NCBI RefSeq assembly: GCF_032050975.1
Contig: NZ_CP116967.1
Location: 1,547,001-1,611,000 of the forward strand
Reading direction: 5' to 3'
Length of the DNA: 64,000 nucleotides
From: Candidatus Nitrospira allomarina
GTDB taxonomy: Bacteria; Nitrospirota; Nitrospiria; Nitrospirales; UBA8639
The notes beneath the pieces are model-generated. The model was not told the DNA's origin, searched no databases, and saw only the letters and a program-made list of their open reading frames with translations. This document shows positions 35,239-46,319 of this stretch, piece after piece. The position numbers were made by a program, and so were the translations under genes. Within the stretch, counting starts at the first letter, position 1. Each line of letters opens with the position of its first letter.

Positions 35239-35931
35239 GTGGGAAAGAAATTTGAATCGGCTTTAGCGAAGGTAACAAAGGCCCTATATTCATTGGAGGA
35301 GGCCAGTGACCTGGTAAAACAGGCTGCTTTTGCCAAATTCGATGAAACGGTAGAGCTGTCACTTTGCCTTGGGGTAGATCCCAAGCGTGCGGATCAGATG
35401 GTTCGCGGGACTACGGTCCTTCCTCACGGAACGGGGAAAAAGGTCAGGATTTTAGTGATTGCAAAAGGAGAGAAGGAGCAGGAGGCCAGGGAAGCTGGGG
35501 CCGATTTTGTGGGGAGCGATGACCTTTTGCAGAAAATCCAGGATGGATGGCTGGACTTTGACTCCATGATTGCGACCCCGGACATGATGGGTGCTGTCGG
35601 AAGAATGGGGAAGGTATTGGGGCCACGAGGGCTAATGCCGAATCCTAAAACTGGAACGGTGACCTTTGAGGTCGGGAAAGCCATTCAGGAAATCAGGAGG
35701 GGGAGAGTTGAGTATAAGGTTGATAAGGCAGGTAACATTCATGTCCCTGTTGGAAAGGTGTCTTTTCAGGGACAACAAATTAGAGAAAATGCCCAGTCGG
35801 TTTTTGATTCCATCATGAAGGCTAAGCCCTCTTCCAGTAAAGGAAAGTATGTGAAAAGTGCGACATTGTCCAGCACGATGGGACCAGGTATCCATCTGGA
35901 CGGAGCCGCGATTGCAAAGCAGGTCAGTTGA
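35239..35931 (+). CDS. rplA: 50S ribosomal protein L1
   Basis: L1-stalk protein of 230 residues. The GTG start at 35239 gives [12 protein letters not shown]. The motif [20 protein letters not shown] is typical. In many bacteria L1 represses its own operon. No L1 leader was identified here. Confidence 0.98.
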   Translation: MGKKFESALAKVTKALYSLEEASDLVKQAAFAKFDETVELSLCLGVDPKRADQMVRGTTVLPHGTGKKVRILVIAKGEKEQEAREAGADFVGSDDLLQKIQDGWLDFDSMIATPDMMGAVGRMGKVLGPRGLMPNPKTGTVTFEVGKAIQEIRRGRVEYKVDKAGNIHVPVGKVSFQGQQIRENAQSVFDSIMKAKPSSSKGKYVKSATLSSTMGPGIHLDGAAIAKQVS

Positions 35932-35961
35932 AACTTTAATCTCAGCAGGTGAGTTCGAGGT

Positions 35962-36897
35962 ATGAAAAAAACTGATAAGAATGAAGCTGTGGCAGTCATG
36001 CATGAGCAGTTCGCTCGAGCGCGGATAGCCATTGTAACGGAATGCGCGGGTATGCCCGTGAATCAAATTAATGATTTGCGAAAAAAACTTCGGCAGGCGA
36101 ATTCAAACTTTCATGTGGTCAAGAACACTCTTGCCGTGAGAGCTATTGGGGGAACGGCCCTTGTTCCTTTGCAACCATTTTTTAGGGGTCAATCGGCATT
36201 GGTTATTGGATACGATGATCCGGTATTGCCTGCGAAAGTTATTCGTGATTTTATTAAAAGTGAAAAATGCGAAGAGAAATTGCAACTCAAAGGAGCAATC
36301 TTGGATGGGGTTGAGTTAGATCCAGCTCGCCTCTCTTCTGTGGCGGATTTGCCGTCAAGGCCAGAATTACTGTCAATGTTGCTGTCGGCTTTCCAAGGGC
36401 CAATTCGAGGGTTTGTCGGGGTTTTAGGTCAAATTGTAAGAAGTATTGTTGCGGTATTAGCCGCGATTCAAGAAAACAAAACGCAGAAAGGAGAAGGGGA
36501 GATGAGTGCAACAGAGGCAAAAATGTCAAAGGAAGATTTCATTAAAGTTATAGAGGGCATGAGTGTCCTGGAATTGTCGGATCTTGTGAAGGGTCTTGAG
36601 GATCGGTTCGGTGTGACAGCTGCTGCGCCTGTTGGTGTTATGGCTGCTGCAGTGGGCGCTGCGGCTCCTGCTGCTGAAGAACAAACCGAGTTTACGGTAG
36701 TATTGGGAAGTGCCCCAGCGGATAAAAAGATTCAAGTCATCAAGGTGGTGCGAGAGATTACTGGGTTGGGTTTGAAAGAAGCCAAGGATCTCGTTGAGGC
36801 GGCCCCGAAGGCGGTTAAGGAGGGCGTGTCCAAGGAAGAATCGGAAACTATTAAGAAAAAACTTCAAGAGGTTGGAGCAACCGTAGAGGTGAAATAG
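35962..36897 (+). CDS. rplJ: L10-L7/L12 fusion (rplJ joined in frame to rplL)
   Basis: One open frame of 311 codons contains both stalk proteins. Residues 1-180 are L10, from [12 protein letters not shown] through the typical C-terminal helix to AAIQENK. L7/L12 then starts at residue 181 ([13 protein letters not shown]). No stop codon separates them: where L10 would normally end, the codons read AAC AAA ACG CAG AAA GGA GAA GGG GAG ATG. A read-through product with one L12 fused to L10 is therefore predicted, next to free L12 from the internal start. A one-base assembly error that removed a stop is the main alternative. Confidence 0.85.
   Translation: MKKTDKNEAVAVMHEQFARARIAIVTECAGMPVNQINDLRKKLRQANSNFHVVKNTLAVRAIGGTALVPLQPFFRGQSALVIGYDDPVLPAKVIRDFIKSEKCEEKLQLKGAILDGVELDPARLSSVADLPSRPELLSMLLSAFQGPIRGFVGVLGQIVRSIVAVLAAIQENKTQKGEGEMSATEAKMSKEDFIKVIEGMSVLELSDLVKGLEDRFGVTAAAPVGVMAAAVGAAAPAAEEQTEFTVVLGSAPADKKIQVIKVVREITGLGLKEAKDLVEAAPKAVKEGVSKEESETIKKKLQEVGATVEVK
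36502..36897 (+). CDS. rplL: 50S ribosomal protein L7/L12 from an internal start
   Basis: Multi-copy stalk protein that recruits translation GTPases, 131 residues from the ATG at 36502 or 124 from the ATG at 36523. AAAGGAG (36487-36493) lies 8 bases before the first ATG, a good ribosome-binding site inside the larger frame. It has the dimerising N-terminal helix ([21 protein letters not shown]), the Ala-rich hinge (about 45-60), and the C-terminal domain with [15 protein letters not shown]. Internal initiation is predicted, not shown. Confidence 0.9.
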   Translation: MSATEAKMSKEDFIKVIEGMSVLELSDLVKGLEDRFGVTAAAPVGVMAAAVGAAAPAAEEQTEFTVVLGSAPADKKIQVIKVVREITGLGLKEAKDLVEAAPKAVKEGVSKEESETIKKKLQEVGATVEVK

Positions 36898-36903
36898 TTT
36901 TTC

Positions 36904-36916
36904 CCTCATTTTGAGG
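36904..36916 (+). terminator. small hairpin between rplL and rpoB
   Basis: CCTCA and TGAGG pair around TTT (36904-36916) shortly after the rplL stop. The stem is short and has no T-run behind it, so it could be an attenuator or RNase site, or chance. Confidence 0.2.
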
Positions 36917-36992
36917 ACTCGGAGTTGTGACTTAGGAAGGTTCGAGGGCCAGCAGGAAGCTGAGGTGGCCGTTAATCCTTAAGGAGACAGGA

Positions 36993-39900
36993 ATGGGACA
37001 ACCAGCCTTTGAGGGCAGTGTTCAGCGACATAGCTTTTCAAAAATTCGCTCACATATAGAAATTCCGGATTTAGTTGAGGTGCAACGCCGTTCTTATGAG
37101 GAATTTTTGCAGGCGGAGACATTGCCGGATCGTCGTGAGGACAAGGGATTGCATGCAGCGTTTAAAAGTGTGTTTCCCATTATGGATTATAACAATTCGG
37201 CCATTTTAGAATTTTCCAGCTATTCCCTGGGAACGCCAAAGTATGACACGAGGGAATGTATAGAGCAGGGAATGACCTTTGCTGCACCTTTAAAGCTTCG
37301 TGTGCGATTGGTCGTTTTCGATCAACAAGATAAAAGTGTAAAAAACAGGGTCCTTGATGTTAGGGAGCAAGAAGTCTATGTCGGTGAACTGCCATTAATG
37401 ACCGAGCGGGGCACCTTTATGGTAAATGGCACGGAGCGGGTGGCAGTCAGTCAGTTGCATCGATCTCCTGGGCCTTCATTTGGCCATGACAAGGGCCGGA
37501 CTCATTCTAGCGGGAAAGTCTTATTTTCAGGTCGGATTATCCCTTACCGAGGGTCATGGCTCGACTTTGAATATGATGCCAAAGATATTTTGTATGTACG
37601 AATTGATCGCCGTAGGAAAATGCCCGCCACAATTTTATTAAAAGGGTTTGGTTTTAGCACTGATGACCTTCTCAAGATGTATTATCCTGTTGAGGAAGTG
37701 CGCGTCGTGAATGGGGGATTGCTCCGCAAGCTTGATCCCGATATTCATGCAGGATTGCGATCTCCGGCAGACCTTTTTGAGAAGGGATCTAATGAGCCCT
37801 TGGTAAAAGAAGGTACCAAGCTCAATAAAACCCTCATGGGCCGTATTCGTGCAGCTGGAATTAAAGAAATTCCTATCAAGCAGGAAGATTTGATTGGTCG
37901 AGCTGTGTTAACCGAACTTTTAGATCCTGGAACTCAGGAAGTCATTCTCGAAAAAAATCAACGACTCACGCCACCGGTGATGGAGCGAATTCTGGAGAGC
38001 GGAGTTGAAGGATTTAAAATTATTTACCTGGATAGCCCTACGACCAGTCCTGTGATTCTTGACACATTGGAAGCCGAGCGGACTAATTCAAAGGAAGAGG
38101 CCTGGGTGGAAATTTACAAACGCCTCCGGCCTGGGGAAATGCCATCCATTGAATCAGCAAAATTGTTGTTCGAAAATCTTTTTCTGAATCCCAAGCGGTA
38201 TGACCTTTCCCCTGTTGGTCGGCTGAAGATGAACAAGCGATTCAACCTTGATTTGTCATTAGAACAGCGGACGTTATCCGCTCAAGATATTGTCGAGGTG
38301 GTAAGATGCTTGGTGGATCTTAAGGCCGGAAAAGGTGCGGTTGATGATATTGACCATTTAGGCAATCGTCGTGTCCGATCAGTTGGTGAGTTATTGGAAA
38401 ATCAAATCCGTATTGGTCTGGCTAGAATGGAGCGAAGCATTAAGGAGCGGATGAATCTGCTCGATATGGAAACCGTGTTGCCTCATGACCTGATCAATGC
38501 CAAGCCTATCGTTGGTGCCATCAAGGAGTTTTTCGCTGGAAGTCAACTCTCGCAGTTTATGGATCAAACTAACCCGTTGGCAGAGATCACCCATAAACGT
38601 AGGCTGTCTGCCTTAGGGCCAGGTGGTTTGACCAGGGAGCGTGCAGGTTTTGAGGTCCGGGACGTTCATCCCTCTCATTATAGTCGTATATGTCCTATTG
38701 AAACGCCGGAAGGACCGAATATTGGGTTGATTACGTCGTTAGCTACCTATGCTCGGATCAATGAGTTTGGGTTTATAGAGGCTCCTTTTCGGAAAGTAAG
38801 AAAAGGGCGTGTCACAGACGACGTTGAATTCCTTTCGCCATTGGATGGAGATCAGGTTGTTATCGCTCAGGCTAATTCAGCCATGAATAAGGAGGGGATG
38901 CTCACCTCGGAAACGATAACGGCCAGAGAAGCAGGGGAATTTGTGACGACTACTCCCGATAAGGTGGACTATCTGGATGTTTCTCCTAAACAGGTGGTTA
39001 GCGTGGCAACTGCGTTAATTCCATTTCTGGAGCATGATGACGCAAATCGGGCCCTTATGGGTTCGAATATGCAACGCCAAGCAGTGCCAACAATTAAGAG
39101 TGAGTCACCTTTGGTCGGGACGGGAATGGAAGCTGTTGTAGCGAGAGACTCTGGATATTTGGCTATCGCTCAACGAGATGGAATTGTTGAATCGGTCGAT
39201 GCGAGGAGAATTGTCGTCAGAACCGGACTTAAGGAAAAAGATGATAAGAAAAAAGGTTCTCGAATCCTGGACACTTATGATTTGATCAAATTTCAGCGAA
39301 CGAATCAAAATACGTGTATTACCCAAACTCCTATTGTTCGAATTGGACAACCGGTTAAGCAAGGGCAAGTGCTAGCGGATGGTCCCGCTATGGATCGCGG
39401 AGAATTGGCGTTGGGGAAAAATGTGCTCGTCGCCTTTATGCCGTGGGGTGGATACAACTATGAAGATGCCATTCTTTTAAGTGAGAAAATGGTTAAGGAA
39501 GATGTGTTTACTTCTATCCATATCGAAGAGTTTGAAGTGGAGGCGCGTGATACAAAGTTAGGAAAAGAAGAAATCACTCGCGATATTCCCAACCTTGGGG
39601 AAGAGGCTCTTCGAAATTTGGATGAAAGTGGGATCGTACGAATCGGGGCGGAAGTCAAGCCCGGCGATATTCTTGTGGGAAAAGTTACGCCTAAGGGAGA
39701 GACCCAGCTGACGCCAGAGGAAAAATTATTGCGTGCGATTTTTGGGGAAAAGGCTGGAGATGTGAAGGATACCTCGCTTCAAGTTCCTCCAGGCATTGAA
39801 GGTATTGTCGTGGACGTCAAAATTTTCTCCAGAAAAGGCGTAGATAAAGATGAACGGTCTCGGACAATCGAGACGGATGATCGCGTTAAAGTCGAGCGGG

Positions 39901-40958
39901 ACTACCAGGAAGAACTGCGGATTATCGAAGAAGAACGGAATCGTAAGATCCGGAAGCTCTTGCTTGGGCAATTTGTCGGACGGGATTTAATGGACCCTGA
40001 TAGCGGGGAAGTGATTCTTAAGAAAAAGGGTCGTATTACCGCGGAAGTTCTTCGCAAGTTATCTGATGATGATGCGCGTCGGGTGATTCTGGCTGACGCT
40101 GAAGAACAAAAAAAGCTGGATGAAATTGAACGGGAAGCGAAAGACCAAATTGAGATCTTACAGACACAATACGATGAGAAGGTTGGTCGTCTTCGACGTG
40201 GAGATGAATTGCCTCCCGGTGTAATTAAGCTGGTCAAGGTGTATTTGGCCATTAAAAGAAAAATTGCGGTGGGCGACAAAATGGCCGGCCGTCATGGAAA
40301 CAAGGGTGTCGTTTCTCGAATCATGGCTGAAGAGGATATGCCATATCTCCCAGATGGGACGCCCGTTCAGATTGTCCTGAACCCGTTGGGAGTTCCCTCT
40401 CGAATGAATGTGGGGCAAATTCTTGAGACGCATCTGGGCTGGGCGGCAAAAGCGTTGGGAATTCAGGTGGAAACTCCCGTATTCGATGGAGCTTCGGAAA
40501 AGGAAATCAAAGAATTATTGAAAAAAGCAAATCTCCCTGAGTCAGGACAATCGGTGGTCTATGACGGACGGACAGGCGAACCATTTAAGAGTCCGGTCAC
40601 GGTAGGATACATGTATATGCTGAAACTTCACCATTTGGTGGACGATAAGATTCACGCTCGCTCAATCGGACCATATTCTTTGGTAACGCAGCAACCGCTT
40701 GGAGGAAAGGCTCAATTTGGCGGTCAACGTTTAGGAGAGATGGAGGTCTGGGCTCTGCAGGCATATGGGGCGGCTTCCACATTGCAGGAATTTCTGACCG
40801 TGAAATCAGATGATGTGCCAGGACGGTCTCGAATGTATGAAGCAATCGTAAAAGGTGAGAACTTTCTGGAACCGGGTCTTCCGGAGTCCTTTAATGTCTT
40901 AGTGAAGGAATTGCAAAGTTTAGGGTTGGATGTGGAGTTGATCAAATCTGCTGATTAG
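36993..40958 (+). CDS. rpoB: RNA polymerase beta subunit
   Basis: Catalytic-core subunit of RNA polymerase, 1321 residues. Visible signatures are [21 protein letters not shown], the rifampicin-region stretch [22 protein letters not shown], and [15 protein letters not shown]. The rifampicin-region residues look wild type (Gln, Asp, His and Ser at usual places). The start ATG at 36993 has AAGGAG at 36981-36986. It is followed by rpoC after 53 bases. Confidence 0.99.
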   Translation: MGQPAFEGSVQRHSFSKIRSHIEIPDLVEVQRRSYEEFLQAETLPDRREDKGLHAAFKSVFPIMDYNNSAILEFSSYSLGTPKYDTRECIEQGMTFAAPLKLRVRLVVFDQQDKSVKNRVLDVREQEVYVGELPLMTERGTFMVNGTERVAVSQLHRSPGPSFGHDKGRTHSSGKVLFSGRIIPYRGSWLDFEYDAKDILYVRIDRRRKMPATILLKGFGFSTDDLLKMYYPVEEVRVVNGGLLRKLDPDIHAGLRSPADLFEKGSNEPLVKEGTKLNKTLMGRIRAAGIKEIPIKQEDLIGRAVLTELLDPGTQEVILEKNQRLTPPVMERILESGVEGFKIIYLDSPTTSPVILDTLEAERTNSKEEAWVEIYKRLRPGEMPSIESAKLLFENLFLNPKRYDLSPVGRLKMNKRFNLDLSLEQRTLSAQDIVEVVRCLVDLKAGKGAVDDIDHLGNRRVRSVGELLENQIRIGLARMERSIKERMNLLDMETVLPHDLINAKPIVGAIKEFFAGSQLSQFMDQTNPLAEITHKRRLSALGPGGLTRERAGFEVRDVHPSHYSRICPIETPEGPNIGLITSLATYARINEFGFIEAPFRKVRKGRVTDDVEFLSPLDGDQVVIAQANSAMNKEGMLTSETITAREAGEFVTTTPDKVDYLDVSPKQVVSVATALIPFLEHDDANRALMGSNMQRQAVPTIKSESPLVGTGMEAVVARDSGYLAIAQRDGIVESVDARRIVVRTGLKEKDDKKKGSRILDTYDLIKFQRTNQNTCITQTPIVRIGQPVKQGQVLADGPAMDRGELALGKNVLVAFMPWGGYNYEDAILLSEKMVKEDVFTSIHIEEFEVEARDTKLGKEEITRDIPNLGEEALRNLDESGIVRIGAEVKPGDILVGKVTPKGETQLTPEEKLLRAIFGEKAGDVKDTSLQVPPGIEGIVVDVKIFSRKGVDKDERSRTIETDDRVKVERDYQEELRIIEEERNRKIRKLLLGQFVGRDLMDPDSGEVILKKKGRITAEVLRKLSDDDARRVILADAEEQKKLDEIEREAKDQIEILQTQYDEKVGRLRRGDELPPGVIKLVKVYLAIKRKIAVGDKMAGRHGNKGVVSRIMAEEDMPYLPDGTPVQIVLNPLGVPSRMNVGQILETHLGWAAKALGIQVETPVFDGASEKEIKELLKKANLPESGQSVVYDGRTGEPFKSPVTVGYMYMLKLHHLVDDKIHARSIGPYSLVTQQPLGGKAQFGGQRLGEMEVWALQAYGAASTLQEFLTVKSDDVPGRSRMYEAIVKGENFLEPGLPESFNVLVKELQSLGLDVELIKSAD

Positions 40959-41011
40959 AGAATTAGCGTGGTTGTCCGGTCCCATCATTCAACATAATCG
41001 GAGGAACGAAC

Positions 41012-44000
41012 TTGGATAGTATCTATTCGCTTTTTGAAAAACCTCGTGATGCCGTTTCATTTGATGCCATGCGAATTCGTATCGCTTCGCCTGAGAAGAT
41101 TCGCTCGTGGTCTTATGGCGAGGTAAAAAAGCCAGAGACAATCAACTATCGGTCCTTTAAGCCTGAACGGGATGGGCTGTTTTGCGCAAAAATATTCGGG
41201 CCAACCAAAGATTGGGAATGTAATTGCGGAAAATACAAGCGGATGAAGCACCGTGGGATTGTGTGCGATAAGTGCGGGGTGGAAGTCATCCAGTCAAAAG
41301 TTCGACGCGAGAGAATGGGCCATATCGAATTGGCTGCTCCTGTTGCTCACATCTGGTTCCTCAAGGGTGTGCCCAGCCGGATTGGCATTCTTTTGGATAT
41401 GAGTTTAAAGCAGTTAGAGAAGATTCTGTATTTTGAGGCGTATGTGGTCTTGGATACCGGCAATACGAATTTGAAAGAAAGAGAGCTCTTGACCGAGGAA
41501 AGATATCGTGAGTGCGTCGAGGAGTATGGGGCCAATTCTTTTAAAGTGGGTATTGGTGCCGAAGCTATTCGTGAATTACTGCGCAAAGTGGATATTAATG
41601 CTTTGTGGGATGAACGGCATGTCAAGATTAAGAGTACGACGTCCGCTGCGGTGGGGAAAAAACTTACAAAACGATTGAAGGTCATTGAGGCGTTTCATAA
41701 ATCAGGGAATAATCCAGAATGGATGATTATGGATGCCATTCCGGTGTTGCCCCCTGAGCTTCGCCCACTGGTGCCTTTGGATGGAGGACGGTTCGCAACG
41801 TCGGATCTTAATGATCTCTACCGTCGAGTGATTAATCGCAATAATCGTCTTAAGCGATTGGTGGAATTGAAGGCTCCCGGTGTCATTATCCGCAATGAAA
41901 TGCGAATGCTGCAGGAAGCTGTCGACGCGTTGTTTGATAATGGGCGTCGTGGACGGGTCATCCGTGGCGCCAATAAGCGTCCTCTCAAGTCCTTGAGCGA
42001 TATGCTCAAAGGAAAGCAGGGGCGATTTAGGCAGAATCTCCTCGGAAAACGGGTCGATTACTCCGGGCGGTCGGTAATTGTGGTCGGTCCAGAATTACGG
42101 CTTAACCAATGTGGATTGCCCAAGAAAATGGCTTTGGAATTATTTAAACCGTTTATCTTTCATAAACTGGAAGAGCGTGGAGCAGCAACGACAATCAAAA
42201 GCGCTAAGCGACTGGTTGAGAAGGAGCGCCCAGAAGTCTGGGATGTCCTTGATGAAGTGATTCGAGAGCATCCGGTTATGTTGAATCGTGCTCCAACTCT
42301 TCATCGTCTTGGCATTCAGGCTTTTGATCCTATTTTGGTAGAAGGAAAGGCTATTCGCCTCCATCCTTTAGTCTGTGCGGCTTTTAATGCTGACTTTGAT
42401 GGGGATCAAATGGCTGTGCATGTTCCGCTTTCAGTGGAGGCCCAAATTGAGGCTCGGGTATTAATGATGGCGGCCAATAATGTTCTTTCACCGGCCAATG
42501 GCCGACCCCTATCTATTCCTTCTCAGGATATGGTCTTAGGATGTTATTGGTTGACCAAGGATCGTGACGGTGCCCGTGGGGAGGGAAAGATCTTTTCGTC
42601 TACAGATGAAGTTCGAATTGCCTATGATTCGCAGGAAGTGGAAGAGCAGGCGAGGATAAAAGTACGCATTGATGGGGATATGATCGATACGACGGTTGGA
42701 CGAGTGATTCTTTCAGAGGTTTTGCCAGGAAGCATGCCTTTTTCCCATGTAAATCAGCTTATGACGAAAAAGGAGCTGACGAAACTGATTGATCGTGTGT
42801 ATCGTCAGGCCGGTCTGCATGAAGTAGTTGTCATGCTTGATCAATTGAAGGATTTAGGGTTCTCCTATGCCACCAAAGCCGGCGTTTCCATTTGTATTGA
42901 TAACATGCATATTCCATCTCGCAAAAAGGAATTGATCGAGCGCGCCAAAGGCGATGTTTCCCAGGTTCAGGAGCAATACAGTGAAGGCTTGATTACCAAT
43001 GGGGAGCGGTACAACAAGGTTATCGATATTTGGGCCCATGTTGGCGAAGAAGTTGCCATTGAAATGATGAAGGAAATTAAAGAGGGAGGCGGGCGCGGCG
43101 CAGCAGAAGGTCTCAATCCTATCTTTATGATGGCGGATTCAGGGGCGAGGGGAAGTTCGCAGCAGATTCGGCAATTGGGAGGAATGCGCGGTCTTATGGC
43201 CAAGCCTTCAGGAGAAATTATTGAAACTCCTATTACCGCCAATTTCCGAGAGGGTCTCACGGTTTTACAGTATTTTATTTCGACTCATGGAGCACGGAAG
43301 GGGTTGGCTGATACAGCACTCAAGACGGCAAATTCAGGATACCTCACTAGGCGCCTTGTAGATGCGGCTCAGGATGTGATTATCAGTGAGCCTGATTGCT
43401 TCACAACTGACGGAATTATCGTTTCGGCGTTGGTAGAGGGTGGAGAAGTGATTCAACCCCTGGATGAACGCATTCTTGGGCGGTTAACAGCAGAGGATGT
43501 GCTCGATCCTGTCACGCAGGAAGTCATTGTTAAAGCTCATGAAGAATTGGAGGAAGAGCTTTGCAAGACAATTGTTGAGGCGGGAATAGACCACGTGAAA
43601 ATTCGTTCCGTTCTCACATGCCAATCTCGATGGGGGGTATGTGCCAAATGCTACGGCAGAGATTTAGCGCGCGGCCGCCTTGTAGAAAAGGGCGAACCTG
43701 TTGGGGTTATTGCGGCGCAGTCTATCGGTGAGCCAGGGACCCAGTTGACCATGCGAACGTTCCATATTGGAGGCACGGCCAGTAAGGTTGTGGAACAAAC
43801 GGTTCTGGCATCCAAACATGATGGTACGATTAAATTCTTAAGTTTTGACGCAAAGAAAAATGCGGATTTTTATAATCCCAGCATGGCCGTAAAGACTCGA
43901 CAAGGGGATTGGGTTGTCATGGTCCGCAATGGCAAAGTTGCGGTAATTGATGAGACGGGCCGTGAGCGGGAAAAATATCCGGTGGTGTATGGAGGAAAGA

Positions 44001-45169
44001 TAAAAGTCCCGGATGGAGGAAAGGTCGAAGTAGGACAGAAGTTTGTGGAGTGGGATCCGTATTCACTCACCATCTTGACTGAAGTAGGGGGGAAGGTGGC
44101 TTTCGGTGATATTGCCGAAGGAGTCACCATGAAAGAAGAGGTTGATGAAGTCACTGGTTTATCGCGCCGGGTCGTCATCGAGCAGGCAGGGACTAATTTA
44201 CGTCCGCGGTTGTCCGTTAAGGACGAGTCAGGAAAAACCGCAAAGCTTTCCTCTGGATCCCCCGCGCGATACCTCCTGCCAGTAGGAGCTCATATTTTTG
44301 TGGAAAAAGGATCGACTGTATATCCAGGAGATGTGCTGGCGAAAATACCTAGAGAAACGACTAAGACAAAAGATATTACGGGAGGTTTGCCTCGGGTAGC
44401 TGAATTGTTTGAGGCGAGAAAGCCTAAGGAGCATGCGGTTGTCACCGAAATTGATGGAGAGGTGTCTTTTGGTGGTTTTGTGAAAGGCTTACGAAAGGTC
44501 GTCGTGGATAACAAGATTGGTGATGTAAAGGAATATTTTATCCCTCGTGGCCGACACGTAAATGTTCATGAAGGTGATTGGGTAAGAGCTGGTGAACCAT
44601 TAATGGATGGGTCCGCTAATCCACATGATATTTTAAGCGTCTTGGGGCCAAGGGAATTGCAAAAGTATTTGGTTGATGAGGTGCAAGAGGTTTACCGCCT
44701 TCAGGGAGTTGTGATTAACGATAAACACATTGAGGTCATCACCCGCCAAATGCTTAAAAAGGTGAGAATTGAAGATGCTGGCGATAGTGCGTTCTTGCCT
44801 GGCACTCAGGTCAATAAATCTGTGTTTGATGATGAGAATGAAAGGGTCATTTCCGAGGGCGGGCAGCCGGCGCTAGGTAAGCCTGTCTTATTGGGAATCA
44901 CAAAGGCCTCGCTGAGTACTGACAGCTTTATTTCCGGGGCCTCCTTCCAGGAAACAACCAGAGTTCTTACGGAGGCGGCTATTAATGGACGAACGGATGA
45001 TTTGCGTGGCTTAAAAGAGAATGTGATAGTCGGAAGGTTGATTCCGGCTGGAACAGGTTGGGGGGAGTATCGCGAAACTTTTGTGCCGAAGCGGACGGAG
45101 GAAGATGTAGTTCTGACTTCCGAGGATCAGTCAAGTTTAAATAAAGTTCATTCGTCAAGTGAAAAATAA
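41012..45169 (+). CDS. rpoC: RNA polymerase beta' subunit
   Basis: Largest RNA polymerase subunit, 1385 residues. The zinc-binding [20 protein letters not shown], the catalytic [12 protein letters not shown] near residue 461, and the second zinc site ([13 protein letters not shown]) are all present. The start is TTG at 41012 behind GGAGG (41000-41004), which gives [12 protein letters not shown]. No ATG fits better. Confidence 0.99.
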   Translation: MDSIYSLFEKPRDAVSFDAMRIRIASPEKIRSWSYGEVKKPETINYRSFKPERDGLFCAKIFGPTKDWECNCGKYKRMKHRGIVCDKCGVEVIQSKVRRERMGHIELAAPVAHIWFLKGVPSRIGILLDMSLKQLEKILYFEAYVVLDTGNTNLKERELLTEERYRECVEEYGANSFKVGIGAEAIRELLRKVDINALWDERHVKIKSTTSAAVGKKLTKRLKVIEAFHKSGNNPEWMIMDAIPVLPPELRPLVPLDGGRFATSDLNDLYRRVINRNNRLKRLVELKAPGVIIRNEMRMLQEAVDALFDNGRRGRVIRGANKRPLKSLSDMLKGKQGRFRQNLLGKRVDYSGRSVIVVGPELRLNQCGLPKKMALELFKPFIFHKLEERGAATTIKSAKRLVEKERPEVWDVLDEVIREHPVMLNRAPTLHRLGIQAFDPILVEGKAIRLHPLVCAAFNADFDGDQMAVHVPLSVEAQIEARVLMMAANNVLSPANGRPLSIPSQDMVLGCYWLTKDRDGARGEGKIFSSTDEVRIAYDSQEVEEQARIKVRIDGDMIDTTVGRVILSEVLPGSMPFSHVNQLMTKKELTKLIDRVYRQAGLHEVVVMLDQLKDLGFSYATKAGVSICIDNMHIPSRKKELIERAKGDVSQVQEQYSEGLITNGERYNKVIDIWAHVGEEVAIEMMKEIKEGGGRGAAEGLNPIFMMADSGARGSSQQIRQLGGMRGLMAKPSGEIIETPITANFREGLTVLQYFISTHGARKGLADTALKTANSGYLTRRLVDAAQDVIISEPDCFTTDGIIVSALVEGGEVIQPLDERILGRLTAEDVLDPVTQEVIVKAHEELEEELCKTIVEAGIDHVKIRSVLTCQSRWGVCAKCYGRDLARGRLVEKGEPVGVIAAQSIGEPGTQLTMRTFHIGGTASKVVEQTVLASKHDGTIKFLSFDAKKNADFYNPSMAVKTRQGDWVVMVRNGKVAVIDETGREREKYPVVYGGKIKVPDGGKVEVGQKFVEWDPYSLTILTEVGGKVAFGDIAEGVTMKEEVDEVTGLSRRVVIEQAGTNLRPRLSVKDESGKTAKLSSGSPARYLLPVGAHIFVEKGSTVYPGDVLAKIPRETTKTKDITGGLPRVAELFEARKPKEHAVVTEIDGEVSFGGFVKGLRKVVVDNKIGDVKEYFIPRGRHVNVHEGDWVRAGEPLMDGSANPHDILSVLGPRELQKYLVDEVQEVYRLQGVVINDKHIEVITRQMLKKVRIEDAGDSAFLPGTQVNKSVFDDENERVISEGGQPALGKPVLLGITKASLSTDSFISGASFQETTRVLTEAAINGRTDDLRGLKENVIVGRLIPAGTGWGEYRETFVPKRTEEDVVLTSEDQSSLNKVHSSSEK

Positions 45170-45202
45170 TGCTAAATGGGATGTTTAAGATGAAGTGGCA
45201 TC

Positions 45203-45231
45203 TTGACATAACGGAAATGAATCTATAAGAT
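45203..45231 (+). promoter_or_regulatory. probable promoter of the str operon
   Basis: A perfect TTGACA (45203-45208), exactly 17 bases, then TAAGAT (45226-45231, four of six). It lies in the 131-base gap between rpoC and rpsL and would serve rpsL-rpsG-fusA-tuf and probably the S10 genes after it. Confidence 0.6.
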
Positions 45232-45300
45232 CACCCGGTTCGCCCCAATTAATTTTCGAATTCTTAAATTTAATAAAAAGAAATTGAAATTGGAAATGAT

Positions 45301-45672
45301 ATGCCTACAGTCAACCAATTAATTCGTGTCGGCCGTAAAGCCATTAAGGCCAAAAGCAAGAGTTCGGCTTTAAATCAGTGTCCTCAGCGAAGGGGGGTCT
45401 GTCTTCGTGTATATACTACGACTCCTAAGAAGCCAAACTCGGCATTGAGGAAAGTAGCTAGGGTTCGATTGACGACGGGTCTTGAGGTAACTGCTTACAT
45501 ACCAGGTATGGGTCATAACCTTCAGGAGCATTCAATTGTTCTGGTGCGTGGTGGTAGGGTGAAGGATCTTCCTGGTGTCAGATATCATATGATTCGTGGG
45601 GCATTGGATGCCGTTGGTGTTGCTAACAGGAAGCAGGGGCGATCAAAGTATGGTGCAAAGCGCCCCAAGTAG
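45301..45672 (+). CDS. rpsL: 30S ribosomal protein S12
   Basis: Decoding-centre protein, 123 residues. Motifs are [35 protein letters not shown] and the loop [15 protein letters not shown]. The lysine of TTPKKPNS (position 43 in E. coli counting) is present, so it looks streptomycin-sensitive. Only a weak Shine-Dalgarno (TTGGAAA) precedes it. Confidence 0.98.
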   Translation: MPTVNQLIRVGRKAIKAKSKSSALNQCPQRRGVCLRVYTTTPKKPNSALRKVARVRLTTGLEVTAYIPGMGHNLQEHSIVLVRGGRVKDLPGVRYHMIRGALDAVGVANRKQGRSKYGAKRPK

Positions 45673-45735
45673 TAGGTCCCGCGCTTTTACCTTCGCTTAT
45701 TTAATTTAAAATTCGTTAATTCTTTAGGGGAAAAA

Positions 45736-46206
45736 ATGCCACGTAGGCCACTCGTTCTTCGTCAAAAGGTTGTTCAGGATGCCAGGTATAAGGATCAAGT
45801 TGTTGGCAGGTTTTTGAATATTCTTCTACAGGACGGAAAAAAGAGTACGGCTGAGCGGGTTTGTTACGGGGCATTTGACATTGTCAGGGATAAGACTGGG
45901 GATGAGCCGCTTAAGGTCTTCCATGCTGCATTGGGAAACGTCAAGCCAATGGTGGAAGTGAAGTCAAGAAGGGTCGGAGGAGCGTCTTACCAGGTGCCTG
46001 TAGAAATTCGTCCTGTGCGCCAGGTGGCTTTGGCCTTGAGGTGGATTAAGCAAAGTGCGTTGGCTCGAAGTGGTAAGAGTATGAGGGAGAAATTGGCGGC
46101 GGAATTAATGGATGCTGCTAATAATAACGGTTCTGCGGTAAAGAAGAGGGATGAGACGCACCGGATGGCTGAAGCCAATAGAGCTTTCGCTCATTACCGG
46201 TGGTAG
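45736..46206 (+). CDS. rpsG: 30S ribosomal protein S7
   Basis: Head-assembly protein of the small subunit, 156 residues, starting MPRRPLVLRQKV. Contains KVFHAALGNVKPMVEVKSRRVGGASYQVP-type core motifs. The usual C-terminal RMAEANRAFAHYRW completes it. It lies 63 bases after rpsL. Confidence 0.98.
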   Translation: MPRRPLVLRQKVVQDARYKDQVVGRFLNILLQDGKKSTAERVCYGAFDIVRDKTGDEPLKVFHAALGNVKPMVEVKSRRVGGASYQVPVEIRPVRQVALALRWIKQSALARSGKSMREKLAAELMDAANNNGSAVKKRDETHRMAEANRAFAHYRW

Positions 46207-46319
46207 GGGTGGAATATTGGTGCTGCGTGGGGAGCTTGTCATTCCCTAAATGGAGATGCTTTTTCTCTGTTTATCGATAATGAGCTTTGCCCTTGCTGGC
46301 ATCGTTGTGTGAGGAATTT

